NCBI GenBank assembly: GCA_024803745.1 | Contig: JANJXV010000129.1 | Location: forward strand, 1,922,001-1,986,000 | Origin: Megascapheus bottae | Taxonomy: Eukaryota > Chordata > Mammalia > Rodentia > Geomyidae | Direction: 5' to 3' | DNA: 64,000 bases | Part shown: positions 48,210 through 58,300 of the stretch, piece after piece | Numbering within the stretch: the first letter of the stretch is position 1 | How the letters are laid out: every line of letters starts with the position of its first letter | Notes under the pieces: model-generated | What the model saw: the letters and a program-made list of their open reading frames with translations, nothing else | Databases searched by the model: none | What the model was told of the DNA's origin: nothing | Program-made: the position numbers and the translations under genes

Positions 48210-48390
48210 CAGAGAGAGAGACAGAGAGAGACAGAGAGAGAGACAGAGAGAGAGACAGAGAGAGACAGAAAGAGAGAGACAGAAAGAGAGAGACAGAAAG
48301 AGAGAGAGAAAGAGAGAAAAGAGAGAGAAACAGGAACTTCTAAATTTTACAGAGATAGAGAAGGAGAGAGAGAAGGAGACAGAAACTAAT
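48132..48390. repeat. (GA)n polypurine tract, variant downstream
   Basis: A pure GA run of about 70 bp (48132-48202) that passes into GACAGAGA and GAAAGAGAGA variants up to 48390. Purines only on the plus strand except for scattered C. Starts at the end of a SINE. Confidence 0.95.
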
Positions 48391-48401
48391 TTCTAAACTT
48401 T

Positions 48402-48797
48402 ACAGTCTTTCTATTTCCTTACAAATTCGTCTATGTCATTCTTTCTGACAGAAGCACAGAATTCCATTGTGTAAAAACACCATATTTGATCTACTCATCA
48501 ACTGACGGGCATCTGGGTTGGTTCCATACCTTTGTTATAGTAAATAGTGCTGTGATAAATGTTATTGTTCTAGTGAATTTAGTGTGTCCTATCTGGACGA
48601 TTGTCAAGTAGTGAAATTGCTGGATCACAGGGGAGCTCTATGTTTAGTCTTTTTGGGATACTGCCATAGTGCTTTCCATAGTGGTTGAACGAGTTTGCAA
48701 ACCCACCAGCAGTGTAGTAGTGATCCCTCCTGGCCACATCCCCTCCAGCATACGTTATTAGATTTCTGGATCTTGGCCATTCTAACTGGAGTGAGGA
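48402..48797 (-). mobile_element. L1 ORF2 C-terminal part, reverse (half of a twin-primed L1)
   Basis: The reverse complement matches the ORF2 C-terminal region of the array L1s: 'ctgtcagaaagaatgacat', 'caatggaattc', the 'cagatgcccgtcag' segment, 'gtttgcaaactcg' and 'gaggggatgtggccagga'. The 3' UTR and tail are absent on the left. Together with the next entry it forms an inverted L1. Confidence 0.85.
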
Positions 48798-49266
48798 GGA
48801 AAAGGGAAAGAGGAACTGAAACTTTCTCTCCTTACAGATGACATGATTCTGTATTTAAAGAACCCTATAGACTCTACTCCGAAGCTGCTTGAGCTGATAT
48901 AAAACTTTGGTAAGGTAGCAGGGTATAAAATTAACCCTCAATGTCAACTGCCTTCCTATATGCCAACAAATGAGAGGAATGAGGCAAGAATCAGGATAGC
49001 AACTCATTTTGCTATCAAAGAAAATAAAATACCTAGGAATTAACTTAGAATGTAAAGCACCTTTTTCATGGAACTATAAACTCTGGAGAAGGAAATGCAA
49101 AAACCTATGCTCCTGGTTTGGAAAAAGTAATATTGTAAAAATGGCAATCTTGATAGGGACTATCTACAAATTCAGGGCAATATTCATCAATATCCCAATG
49201 TCATTCTTTAAAGAAACAGAAGAGGAAATCCAAAATTTCACTTGGAATAATAAAAGACCCCTTATA
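48798..49266 (+). mobile_element. L1 ORF2 RT part, forward (inverted half of the same L1)
   Basis: Begins at the 'gggaaagaggaa' block just before the F-A-D-D region (changed: 'ctccttacagatgacatga' gives L-T-D-D) and runs through the thumb to 'aataaaagacccctta'. It contains deletions and stops; the longest open piece is 49009-49284. The RT part lies to the right in opposite orientation to the C-terminal part, the order expected of a minus-strand L1 whose 5' half was inverted by twin priming. Confidence 0.85.
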
Positions 49267-49660
49267 GTCTGTCTTCTGGCATGATACATAATGTTTAATC
49301 TCACCTTCTCCACCAAAATCTCACCTTTCTCATTGAGACATAGGTGGCCCTGTTTACTAGCAGCAAAGGCTCAAACGCGCAGTTTCAGGTGTCACCACTG
49401 CCTCTGTTACTGGGTAGATCCAACTCTGTCATCGATTCTGAGGTCTGCTCTGGGAGTCTTGGTCACAAGTTGTTCTGTGGCATCTGCTGCCAGCCTGTGC
49501 CTATTTGCTTCCTTTTCCTCCAGCAGCCTACAACAGGGAATGAAGTTCAGGCGCTGATGCTCTCCTTCATATGCAGGGCAGGATGAGCCCAACCCTCCCA
49601 CATCTTCCTCTTCTAATTTTTGGGAAAAAATGTGCTGGCAAAAGTCCTCAGGTGTGGCGC
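49267..49660. other. Anonymous sequence
   Basis: Moderately GC-rich. Both strands have ORFs of 80-90 codons at 49291-49673, without recognisable motifs. Nothing identified. Confidence 0.45.
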
Positions 49661-49875
49661 ATGGCTGATCCACACTTTTAATCCAGGCTGGTCACGCGGC
49701 TGAGATCTGAGTATGGAAGTTCCAAGTCACCTAGAACAGGAAAGTCTGATAGATTCTTACTACCAAAAATAAAAACAGCTGGGAATGGAATTTGGGCTCA
49801 AGTGGTAAAGGGCTAGTCTTGAGTACAAATGCTTAGTTCCCAGGCCCTGAGTTCAGGCTCCAGCACTGCCAACAA
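49661..49875 (+). mobile_element. Composite SINE, forward
   Basis: Diverged left monomer ('ggtgtggcgcatggctgatc', 'ggctgagatctgag'), then the tRNA part 'gggctcaagtggtaaagggc' and 'gccctgagttcaggctcc'. Confidence 0.7.
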
Positions 49876-50824
49876 CCTCACTTTAGTGAGATTTTAGCTT
49901 TATCCATGTAGGCACATCTCACTGGAATCTTTGCTGGTAGAGATAGTCTTCATAATTTTGTCTCAAGGTAAAGGTCCTCCTGGGGTAGTACACAAAAGAT
50001 GTCATGGAGAGAGGAGCCCCACTTGCTCCAGGTTTGAAGATGGCATAGGTCAAGCCAGCATGGAGTTGGCACATCAGTCTTTTTCCTAGCACCACTTACC
50101 AGTGAATGTCAAATGACAGTGATGGTTGTGGGATTGTGTGATTGAAGTGCCCCATTAAGGGCAGTGTAAGCACATCCAAACTTGGATACCAGGAATGCTG
50201 AAATCTCAAAGCTAAGATTTCTGTTGGCTACAGAAATGCTGTTGTGTCTGTGATTCACTAAAAGTTCAGGTGCAAAGATTCTGAAGCTTGATGCCATGTG
50301 TTTATTCCATTTAGTAAAATTATTTTAATGCACTGTATAAGTTAAAACATTTGATAAGAGTCAGGGGTAGTGAAAACATTGTCCTTGAATTCGGGTGTCT
50401 GGCAGGGTAATGGGGGCGGGTGTTGGTGGCTGGGACTATGAAGCTGGAGCTGCTATCAAACCATGGATCATGTTCCTCTTTGTCTGGGAGAAATGACTCC
50501 AAAGATGAAATTTGAATGGTGAGGAAAAGATGATGATGTACTCAGGAAATTTCTCCTAAACAAATGCTCATGTGGAAGTGGGATGGGGGCTGGGCATGTC
50601 TGAGGCAGAGCTTAAGGGGGCTTCTCATGGCGTTGAGAACGTTCCTTGCGACTTCAGGCATGCAGCAGGGTGTTTTAGATGACCATTGTGAGATGGATGG
50701 AATAAGACTGGAGACAAGATGAATGCTGGGATCCTGCAATGCTCTTGCATGAGTGGCTGGTGGCTCACCTGATAGAACTAATTATGTCTAAAAAAGAAAT
50801 CAGGAATTTGTTTTGATTAGATAA
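49876..50824. other. Anonymous unique-looking sequence
   Basis: 949 bp without a convincing coding frame. Minus-strand frames of 60-65 codons (50109-50297, 50320-50502, 50542-50739) have no motifs. The dense GC/TG-rich composition differs from the AT-rich left of the window. A decayed gene or pseudogene cannot be excluded. Confidence 0.4.
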
Positions 50825-51062
50825 TACCTGTAATCCGAGGCATATTCAGGATCCTGATCTTAGTATTGTGGTTTAAAACCAACCCAGCAAAGGGAAAAAT
50901 GCATGAGACTCATACTCCCAGTTTAGAGCAAGAACAAAGATTGAAGTAGAGCTGTGCCTCAAGAGCTAGAGTGCTACCTTGAGCAAAGAAAAGCTAAGAA
51001 AAAGCTCCAGGTCTTGAGTTCAAGGCCAGGAATGAAAGAAGGAAGGTAAAAAAAGGGAAGTA
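50825..51062 (+). mobile_element. Composite SINE, forward
   Basis: 'taatacctgtaatccgagg', 'aaaaccaacccagcaaagg', then the tRNA module 'agagctgtgcctcaagagct', 'gagttcaaggccagga' and a purine-rich tail. Confidence 0.75.
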
Positions 51063-51230
51063 TGTGAGGAAGGGAAATATATAAATGAAAGAGAGAAGGA
51101 ACTAGAAATTTAAAACTAGAGAATATTTAAAAGTCATCAGTCCTTCTAAGAAAAGTGTTGGAGTATGGGTTCTATATGTGGTGAACTGGAAGCCCAGCAG
51201 TGACTTGTTAACCAAAGAGTCACCATGATG

Positions 51231-51234
51231 AGCA
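51231..51234. repeat. ERV target-site duplication, left copy (AGCA)
   Basis: AGCA precedes the left LTR and AGCA follows the right LTR (57125-57128). A 4-bp duplication is usual for gammaretrovirus-type integration. It shows that both outer ends belong to a single insertion. Confidence 0.85.
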
Positions 51235-51804
51235 TGTTAGACTCCCGACTCAGCGGGATGTCTTCCAGACGGAGCCCCCTTCCCAAGGAACAGCGAGTCC
51301 ACGCAGTCGGATGCAATCAGCAAGAGGTTTATTCAGGAACCCGGGCGTCCGAGGGCAACAAGATCTCCTAGGAGACTTGCGCACCTAGGCTGGGGAGAGG
51401 GGGATATTTATGGGTGGCTGAAGCAGGTTACAGAAGCAGAAGCATACAGAGTAATGATTGATTATAATCACATTAGGTAAGATTCAGCTAGGGGTTTATT
51501 GAATTTCCACTTGGTTAAACAGGCAGTTGACTGCATGTCTTGTTTCTGGCCATATTTTATTGTTTTATTCCTGGAATTTCCTCCTCTTATTCAGGTTCAT
51601 AAGGTATACAGTTTTCACTGACTCGAACCAACTCAAACTGCACATCCTGTTGGCTGTTTTTCCAGCCCATTGTATAAACTGCAGCTACTTGCACTATTCT
51701 AAAGGCCATTCTTTTAAGACTTTGGATTATGTTTGTGTTGTGAAAGTACTTTCGAGTGGTTGCTATTGGTTACCATTACATTATGGGGAGATTTCATTCT
51801 CACA
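51235..51804 (-). mobile_element. ERV 3' LTR
   Basis: 570 bp. On the minus strand it begins TGTGAGAATG and ends GAGTCTAACA (TG...CA). A TATA-like ATAAATAT lies at 51404-51411 and a polyadenylation signal AATAAA at 51328-51333. A CCAAT motif lies close to the U3 start (about 51765). It has an 8-bp segment (around 51347-51354) absent from the other LTR. Confidence 0.92.
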
Positions 51805-51820
51805 TCCCCAATTTTCTTCT
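51805..51820 (-). promoter_or_regulatory. ERV polypurine tract
   Basis: Minus strand AGAAGAAAATTGGGGA directly before the 3' LTR; primes plus-strand DNA synthesis in retroviruses. It is interrupted by TT, which may be a mutation. Confidence 0.7.
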
Positions 51821-51849
51821 GGTTGAATGGAATCTTTCATTCAATGAGA

Positions 51850-52190
51850 GTGGTCTCTCTTTCCTTAAGTTGCTGATACTGTTGAGTGAGCACTAAGGCT
51901 TGTACTACAGTCATTCGATCTTTTACAAATTGGACTAGTCTATTTAGGATACAGGGACCCAAGGTGAGAATTAGCCTGCTATAGTGGATAACAGAGTTGC
52001 AAACCAGGGGGATTGATTAAACCAGTTTTCAAACCATCCTTGCTGAGAGCGGAATTCATTCTCTCTTTCTGATAGCCTTTCTCTAAGTTTGCTCATAGTT
52101 TCTCGGACAATTCCTGTCTGGTCTGCGTAAAAACAGCATTCCTCTTTCAAAGCAGCACACAAATCACCATCCTTTAAGAAAAGTATTGTC
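51850..52190 (-). pseudogene. ERV env transmembrane-subunit remnant
   Basis: Only the C-terminal ectodomain and tail of a gammaretrovirus-type TM subunit remain. The open part is 51971-52162 on the minus strand and contains a closely spaced cysteine motif (E-E-C-C) and the membrane-proximal tryptophan-containing segment. The frame is then lost: the membrane-spanning part is shortened and shifted, and the cytoplasmic tail is visible only in another frame (about 51870-51960). The surface subunit, signal peptide and cleavage site are absent. It cannot mediate entry. Confidence 0.85.
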
Positions 52191-53165
52191 CAGGTTTAAT
52201 TTCTGTAAAATCAATTTCCCAATGAACACCTGGGTGGTGTCCTCTCACTCTGGTTCCAAGTCCAATTTTAGTCTGTCCTGCATTCACCCTAGCACACGCT
52301 GGGCACTGGGCAGCCACTTGTTGCAAAGCCTCCTCCTTTCCCAAGAAGTGGCCAAAGTTTTCCTGCCGCTCTATGAGAGTCTTCATTTTAAAAGTCCACT
52401 TTTTGGGCCAAACTGTTTTTCCATCAAAAGTCCATTGTCCTTGCTTGGAGTCATAGGCCGCCCCCATTTTCTTAAGACATTCAATGTCCTCTGGGGTGTA
52501 TGGGAGTGGAGGAAGGTTACAGAGGGACTTTTCTGTCATTGGGAGGACTCGCACTTGTGGAGTTCTCTTACCCTGGAGTGCAGCTTCTCGGGCCGCTTTG
52601 TCTGCTAGGCGGTTACCTCTGGCCTCCATTGATTCCCCCTTTTGGTGGCCCGGGCAATGCATAATGCTCAGTCTTTTGGGCAAGAATAGTGCAGTCAACA
52701 GGGCTATAATTTCGGCTTTATTCTTAATGTCCTTTCCCTCTGAGGTTAGTAGGCCCCTTCTTCTATAAATTTCTCCATGTATGTGAGCTGTAGCAAATGC
52801 ATATCGGCTATCCGTGTAGACATTAAGTCTCTTACCTTCTGCCATTTGGAGGGCCTTGGTTAGGGCAATAAGTTCCGCTTTCTGGGCCGATGTTCCAGGG
52901 GGCAGCCCTCCAGCCCAAATTACCTCAGTCTCAGTGGTAACAGCTGCCCCTGCCTTCCGCTCTCCATTTTCCAGAAGGCTACTGCCATCCGTGAACCAGG
53001 TGAGCTCAGCATCCTGAAGGGGGTGGTCTGTCAAATCAGGTCGGGTCCCATCACCAAGAGTTTAGTTCCAGTCCTCTCAGTAAACAATTGTAAGGTGGTG
53101 GTTGAATCCGGCAGCACAGCAGCTCCAATGGAATGTCACACCTTCTGCTGGGTCACCTGCAAAAT
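52174..53165 (-). pseudogene. ERV pol remnant (RNase H and integrase N-terminus)
   Basis: Open on the minus strand at 52174-53034 (286 codons). RNase H shows the acidic residues in order: D in W-F-T-D-G-S-S, E in Q-K-A-E-L, D in V-Y-T-D-S-R-Y and D in G-N-R-L-A-D-K. The N-terminal zinc-binding part of integrase follows, with C-x2-C (C-P-A-C) and one clear His. The integrase core is missing; a deletion joins this part directly to env TM sequence. Upstream (53035-53165) the connection region is visible but shifted. No polymerase domain was recognised further 5'. Confidence 0.9.
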
Positions 53166-54104
53166 TTCTAAAGAAGCTTAACCTAAGGCCTGACTCTGGT
53201 GAATTCTCTCAATGCTTTTCTAGTTGCTTTACCCGAGCACACTCATTTTTGCAGGCTGGCACCTGTTGGTTTTTAAGACAGTATAGGATTGAGAATCCAA
53301 AGTAATACCAGGGTGGCAACTTTTAGTAACCAGATTGAACAAGGCTTAGCACTCTCTAGACAGGCACAGAAGACTCGAAACTGTAGCCGTTCCCCACAAG
53401 TGCAGTCTCCACTCTTGCACATTTGTTACTATTATTTTTTCCATGCCTCTAACTTATGCTGTCTTAATTTTTAAGAAACAACTTTTTGGTCCCTTTATCT
53501 AAAGAGGACTGATGGGCGACGATCCATCTTCTATAACTTCTTCAGGCTGACTCAGGGGCGTTGTCTCTATACCTAGCCAGGGACCTTGAAAACTTAGCCT
53601 ATTTTACCAAGAGGCTGTCAAGATTACATATATTCTACTCCAAATTGGAGGTCATGTAAAGCATTTAACAACTGCACAAACTTTTTCTTTGGCTACAACA
53701 GTGTAGCTTACTTAGCACCCACTTGCAAAGGCATTTTCCTGATTTTCTGGGGAACTTAATCCCTGCACTCTATGCTTCAGTTGCCAGATCTAAACATATA
53801 ATATGGACGCAAGCGTCACATCCACCCTGAATTTGTGGCTGGTGTCAAATCAAACTTCACTCAGTTAGGATTTTAAACCATCCTCTATCACAGATGATTG
53901 ACAAGTTCCTGCCCAGGTATGGAAGGCATGGGCATTAGTAAGGCACGCTTACAAACTATTCTATGACCTCCCGGCTCTGATTAATTTTGAATGGCCAAGC
54001 ACAAATGACTCTAGGATCTCACACCACTTCTGCCATCCAAGCTGTGGCTTCATTGTCCCAGTAGTGTCTCTCCACACAGGAATAAATGTCCCATTGGCAT
54101 TTCA
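53166..54104. other. ERV interior without recognisable genes (part 1)
   Basis: Where RT, protease and gag would be expected, no long frame occurs on the minus strand. The sequence is AT-rich, so it is either heavily decayed or replaced by unrelated DNA. Confidence 0.5.
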
Positions 54105-54340
54105 CTTTGTTGGTTGCTGGACTTGAACTCAGGGTCTGGGTGCTGTCTCTCAGCTCTCCAGCTCAAGGCTAACACCCTGCCACTTTTAAGTCCCAAACTC
54201 AGGGTCTGAGTGCCGCTCCTCAGCTCTGCAGCTCAAGGCTGGCACTCTGCCACTGTGAGTCCCGGGCCTGGTGCTTGAGTGCTGTCCCCCAGCTTTTCAG
54301 CTCAGAGCTAGCACTCTGCCACTTGGAGCTCCAAAGCAAC
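54105..54340 (-). repeat. Three tandem reverse tRNA-type SINE modules
   Basis: Three successive copies, each about 70 bp, of 'ctcagggtctg(a/g)gtgc', 'agctctncagctcaaggct' and 'ggcactctgccact' (starts near 54125, 54192 and 54262). They are the reverse of the ID-like module, multiplied in tandem and more diverged among themselves than neighbouring array units. Confidence 0.8.
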
Positions 54341-56130
54341 TCTCAATAGCACTCTGACAGATTAGACACCACAGTCTCACAGGGACTTTGCTTTGCCCGG
54401 GCTGGCTCAAAACTGCAGCTTTCAGATCAGTGAGTCCTACAAAGGACACTTTACTCCAATTAGAAGCAACAAGGTGGTCAATTCAGAAATAGTCTCTAAG
54501 CATGACCTTACCTGGAACTTGGTGAGGGCCAAATTTACATCTGAATGAGGATCTGCTGTCCTTCTCCATGGACCTGCTGCAGATTGCTATAGAGTAACTT
54601 ACAAGAATAAGCTGAAATAGCAATTGAGCAACCATTTTGGTAGTCCTAATTTTTCTTGTTTAAACAAACATTTAGGATAATTTCAATTTCAAACTTTGTT
54701 CAGAAACCCATTTCCAATGTTCTTTAAAACTTTTACTGACATTTGCTTAAACAATTAACACTTTAGCCTTTATTTGCATTTGAAAAATCTTTAAGGGCCC
54801 AAGGAACTCCCTTTGTTTCCAGGTTTCAACACTCCAGCAACAGTTTCCTCAATGCAAGAACTGTAAACATCATCAGTGCACCAAAAGTCTAAATCTGGAC
54901 TTAGTTTCCTTCTTTTTCTAAAATACGTCCAATTGCAACCCAGTAACATGAACCCAAATTATACAGAGATAAACTTTTAAACATTCATTCCTTTTAAAAT
55001 GCTAATCATATTACCCAGATTTTACCATCAGATTTTCAGTGTCAGTCTGCAAAGAAAAAGAGCGAAGATGTGGATCTCAGTCCACCTGACCAGGTTAAGT
55101 GAACAGCCTTCATTCCAGCTTATTTACCCAGAGCTGCACTTTGCCAGTTCACCTCTCACCCCCAAGATGGTCACATAGGACTATTCTAAGTTTTCCCATC
55201 CTTTCTCTTAGCATTCGATTACCTAGACAGTTTTGAAAGATAGGTAAAGTCTCTGACATTAATAAATAAATTTACATTTTAATTCCTAATATTTATCTCC
55301 AAATTTTAACCTAAGGAAATAGATTCTAAATTCCCTAATACCTCTGGGTTAAACAGGATACAATGTTCACAATGTAAACAGCTCTGTGCATTTCAATATC
55401 AAATTATTAATGCAAATTTCATTTAGAAAATACTTTTTCTACTTTAGAAAAATACTTTTTACCAGTTTCTCTTTAAAGCAATGCAATAACTCTTTGAGAC
55501 ATTGTAAAACATCTTAACCTAATAATTTTTCTTGAAGTTTAGACTTAGATTTACCCAATTGCCTTTTTGTTTCAAGTATAAATTTATCCATTGTTTTATA
55601 CAGCATGCTGATAATTTAACCTTGAACATGTTCACTCACTCATTCACACACACTCATACTCAAAGATCTTGAAGCGCGCAAAATTAATATCGGCCGTTCA
55701 TTTTCCGGAAGTTTGTGTCAAGAGAGCTTTGCCAATTTTACTCTTGCAGGTGAGAACCAGGTTCAGAACAAAACTTTTTACAAGGCAACTTAGCAGTGAT
55801 TTACTTCTCTAGGGCTTGTTACAACTGCCCAGAACACACACAAAAATTGCAAGGATCCATATTTAAGACTGGTACCAATTTTGAAAACAAAACCAGACAA
55901 TAAAAAAACATCTCACAAAACAAGACAGACGCAGAGACCTTTAAGTACCCCAAATTTTGATGGCATGCATGGTAGCAGTCACAGGCTGTCCCATATTAAT
56001 AATCAGTCCCAGTCCTGTCACCATAAACACAACAATTAAACAGACACAAAGGACAACACACTTCGCAGCGCGGCTTCGGTGCAAAACCGAAAGGGGAGGG
56101 GCGTTCGGGGGAGCTCGGAGTCTCCCCTAA
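54341..56130. other. ERV interior without recognisable genes (part 2)
   Basis: About 1.8 kb, AT-rich on the left and GC-richer from about 55670. No gag-like frame (matrix, capsid major homology region or zinc knuckle) was seen on the minus strand. A non-coding or recombinant leader is possible. Confidence 0.5.
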
Positions 56131-56262
56131 CAGACGGACTAGAGAGTCCTCAGACCGGGGCGAAGCCCCGAAAACAGACGGACTAGAGAGTCCTCAGACC
56201 GGGGCGAAGCCCCGAAAACAGACGGACTAGAGAGTCCTCAGACCGGGGCGAAGCCCCGAAAC
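56131..56262 (-). repeat. Three 44-bp repeats with hairpins in the ERV leader
   Basis: Copies start at 56131, 56175 and 56219 and are nearly identical. On the minus (RNA-sense) strand each unit can form two hairpins: CGGGGC-TTC-GCCCCG, and GGACT-CTCT-AGTCC. They lie about 280-430 nt downstream of the primer-binding site, where retroviral packaging or dimerisation signals are usually found. A related GC-rich copy fragment flanks them on the 3' side (56086-56130). Confidence 0.9.
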
Positions 56263-56390
56263 CAGATGGGTCAGAAATCTGACCCCAGACACCTCCGGGA
56301 CGTCTCCCGGGGGCTGCAGTTGGGAGTACGAGCTCGTCAGCTCCTCCACGGGTCCGCCAGATACAGATTGACACGGCCGAGTCACAGATT

Positions 56391-56481
56391 CCAGAAATAC
56401 TCTTAACATAAGACAAGGCACACAAAAGACAACATGCCAGAAATACTCTTAACATAAGACAAGACATACAAAGGACAACAG
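56391..56481. repeat. 46-bp tandem duplication in the ERV leader
   Basis: Two copies (56391-56436 and 56437-56481) beginning 'ccagaaatactcttaacata' and differing at a few positions. They lie between the hairpin repeats and the primer-binding site. Confidence 0.9.
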
Positions 56482-56542
56482 AAATTTGCTGGCCAGCTTA
56501 CCTCCCGGAGGTGGGTCGGTGGTCCCTGGGTGTGGGTCTCCT

Positions 56543-56560
56543 ATTTCGCTGGGGCCTCCA
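56543..56560 (-). promoter_or_regulatory. ERV primer-binding site, tRNA-Thr-like
   Basis: Minus strand TGGAGGCCCCAGCGAAAT, two bases after the 5' LTR. It is complementary to the 3' end of a mammalian tRNA-Thr(UGU) as I recall it, with one mismatch. Primes minus-strand DNA synthesis. Confidence 0.75.
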
Positions 56561-56562
56561 AA

Positions 56563-57124
56563 TGTTAGACTCCCGATTCAGCGGCATGTCTTCCAGACGG
56601 AGCCCCCTTCCCAAGGAACAGCGAGTCCACGCAGTTGGATGCAATTAGCAAGAGGTTTATTCAGGAACCCGGGGGCAACAAGATCTCCTAGGAGACGTGC
56701 GCACCTAGGCTGGGGAGAGGGGGATATTTATGGGTGGCTGAAGCAGGTTACAGAAGCAGAAGCATACAGAGTAATGATTGATTATAATCACATTAGGTAA
56801 GACTCAGCTAGGGGTTTATTGAATTTCCACTTGGTTAAACAGGCAGTTGACTGCATGTCTTGTTTCTGGCCATATATTATTGTTTTATTCCTGGAATTTC
56901 CTCCTCTTATTCAGGTTCATAAGGTATACAGTTTTCACTGACTCGAAACAACTCAAACTGCACATCCTGTTGGCTGTTTTCCCAGCCCATTGTATAAACT
57001 GCAGCTACTTGCACTATTCTAAGGGCCATTCTTTTAAGACTTTGGATTATGTTTGTGTTGTGAAAGTACTTTCGAGTGGTTGCTATTGGTTACCATTACA
57101 TTATGGGGAGATTTCATTCTCACA
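56563..57124 (-). mobile_element. ERV 5' LTR
   Basis: 562 bp, TG...CA on the minus strand, TATA-like motif at 56724-56731, AATAAA at 56656-56661. Matches the 3' LTR except for about ten substitutions and an 8-bp deletion at about 56671. It would drive transcription leftward. Confidence 0.92.
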
Positions 57125-57128
57125 AGCA
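57125..57128. repeat. ERV target-site duplication, right copy (AGCA)
   Basis: Partner of 51231-51234. Confidence 0.85.
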
Positions 57129-58164
57129 AAGGATAGAAATCTGCATGAGCCTCTTAGCGGATGGAGTCACAGAAGAGAACATCAGCTCCCATCCCATAGT
57201 TAGAAGTATATAGAGATGGGGAAGTTGGCATCACCTTGATGTCATTGTGTCCATGGACACTGGAAGCCATGGCTCTGTGAAAGCACAATGTTCTGGTTAC
57301 TGAGCTGGGAGGCTGAGGAGAGCCAAGTCCTGGCCATGAAGAAATCAGGGTGGCAGCAGAGCAACTCTGCTGCAGTGTGTGCCTGCTTGGCTGTTCTTAT
57401 TCTGTGGTGGATCAGGCTGGAGCGGGTGATAGTAACTGTTTTGTGGTCACAAGACCTTCACCAAGAGCTTCCTCTGGGATCCTCATATGCTACAGTGTGG
57501 CTGGTGGTGGGATGTGTGTGGGGTGAAAGTGACAGAGGGATGGATGCATGGCAAGGTGGGTGAAGAGATGAGAGGAATGATGAGAGCCCAGTTCATTGGT
57601 TTCCAAGGTTAATGGGTGGGAGGTAGAGAGGCATGATGGAGGAATGATGGAGGCAGGGGAAGGTGGTGACAGAGTGAGGCCATCTGTAGTGCCAGCCTGG
57701 CCATCATCTGAAGCCCATAGGCAGCTTCCTGATCCTTCACTTAGTCCTGCTCCTTGTGGAGGGAATGTCACGTGTACCCAGAGCTAGGGGTGGGGCAATG
57801 TTAGTAGCACCTGGAAAACCATTGGCCTCTACCTGGGTGAGGGGTGGTTATGGCTCCCATGCTGGGTGGCCTGATAGCTATGGAACAGATCTCTCCTTAG
57901 CTACCACAGTCAGTGGCTGCTCTCCATCTAGGGTTAGGGCACTTGCTCAGCCATCAGGACACCCCATGCCAGGACAGAGGCCTACAATTCAGATGGCAGC
58001 ACAGGGGTGAAGATGATCTCACCGTAGCCCTAGTTACATGGCTGCCCCAGCATGCAGGACAGGATGAGCTGGGGGAAGATGTTCTCTGTGTTTTTCCACA
58101 GCCTATCCCGGCCTCTTCTTGTGTCTGATTAGACCAAGAGAGTACCAGGTTCCCTCTCATAGTC
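57129..58164. other. Anonymous GC-richer sequence
   Basis: Resumes the pre-insertion locus. Frames of 60-90 codons exist on both strands but show no motif or codon pattern I can support. A gene relic cannot be ruled out. Confidence 0.4.
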
Positions 58165-58300
58165 CTGGTTCTTTTTCCTTTACAGTCATGAGGCTTGAAC
58201 TCAGGTCCTGGGTACTGTCCCTGAGCTCTTTTGCTCAAGGTTGATGCTCTACCATTTGAACCATAGTGCCATTTCCAGCTTTTCCTTTTCATGTGGATCT
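58165..58300 (-). mobile_element. ID-like SINE, reverse orientation
   Basis: 'ggcttgaactcaggtcctggg', 'gagctcttttgctcaaggttg' and 'accatagtgccatttccagc' are the reverse tRNA-type module in the standard order. Confidence 0.8.

Larger units (their letters stand above)
51235..57124 (-). mobile_element. Class I (gammaretrovirus-like) ERV, defective
   Basis: A minus-strand provirus of 5890 bp with two LTRs, a 4-bp target-site duplication, a primer-binding site, a polypurine tract and remnants of pol (RNase H/integrase) and env (TM). Reading direction is right to left: 5' LTR 56563-57124, PBS 56543-56560, leader with tandem repeats, a long stretch without recognisable gag/protease/RT, the pol remnant, the env TM remnant, and 3' LTR 51235-51804. 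The LTRs differ by about ten substitutions and one 8-bp indel (counted by eye), so the insertion is fairly young but clearly not current. It cannot make functional proteins. Confidence 0.92.

Noticed and set aside
48034..48396. R-E repeat ORFs of 86-120 codons
   Set aside because: Translation of the GA tract and a SINE; no protein.
51527..51826. 99-codon plus-strand ORF, repeated at 56847-57203
   Set aside because: Lies in the LTRs on the opposite strand from ERV transcription; its repetition is explained by the LTR pair.
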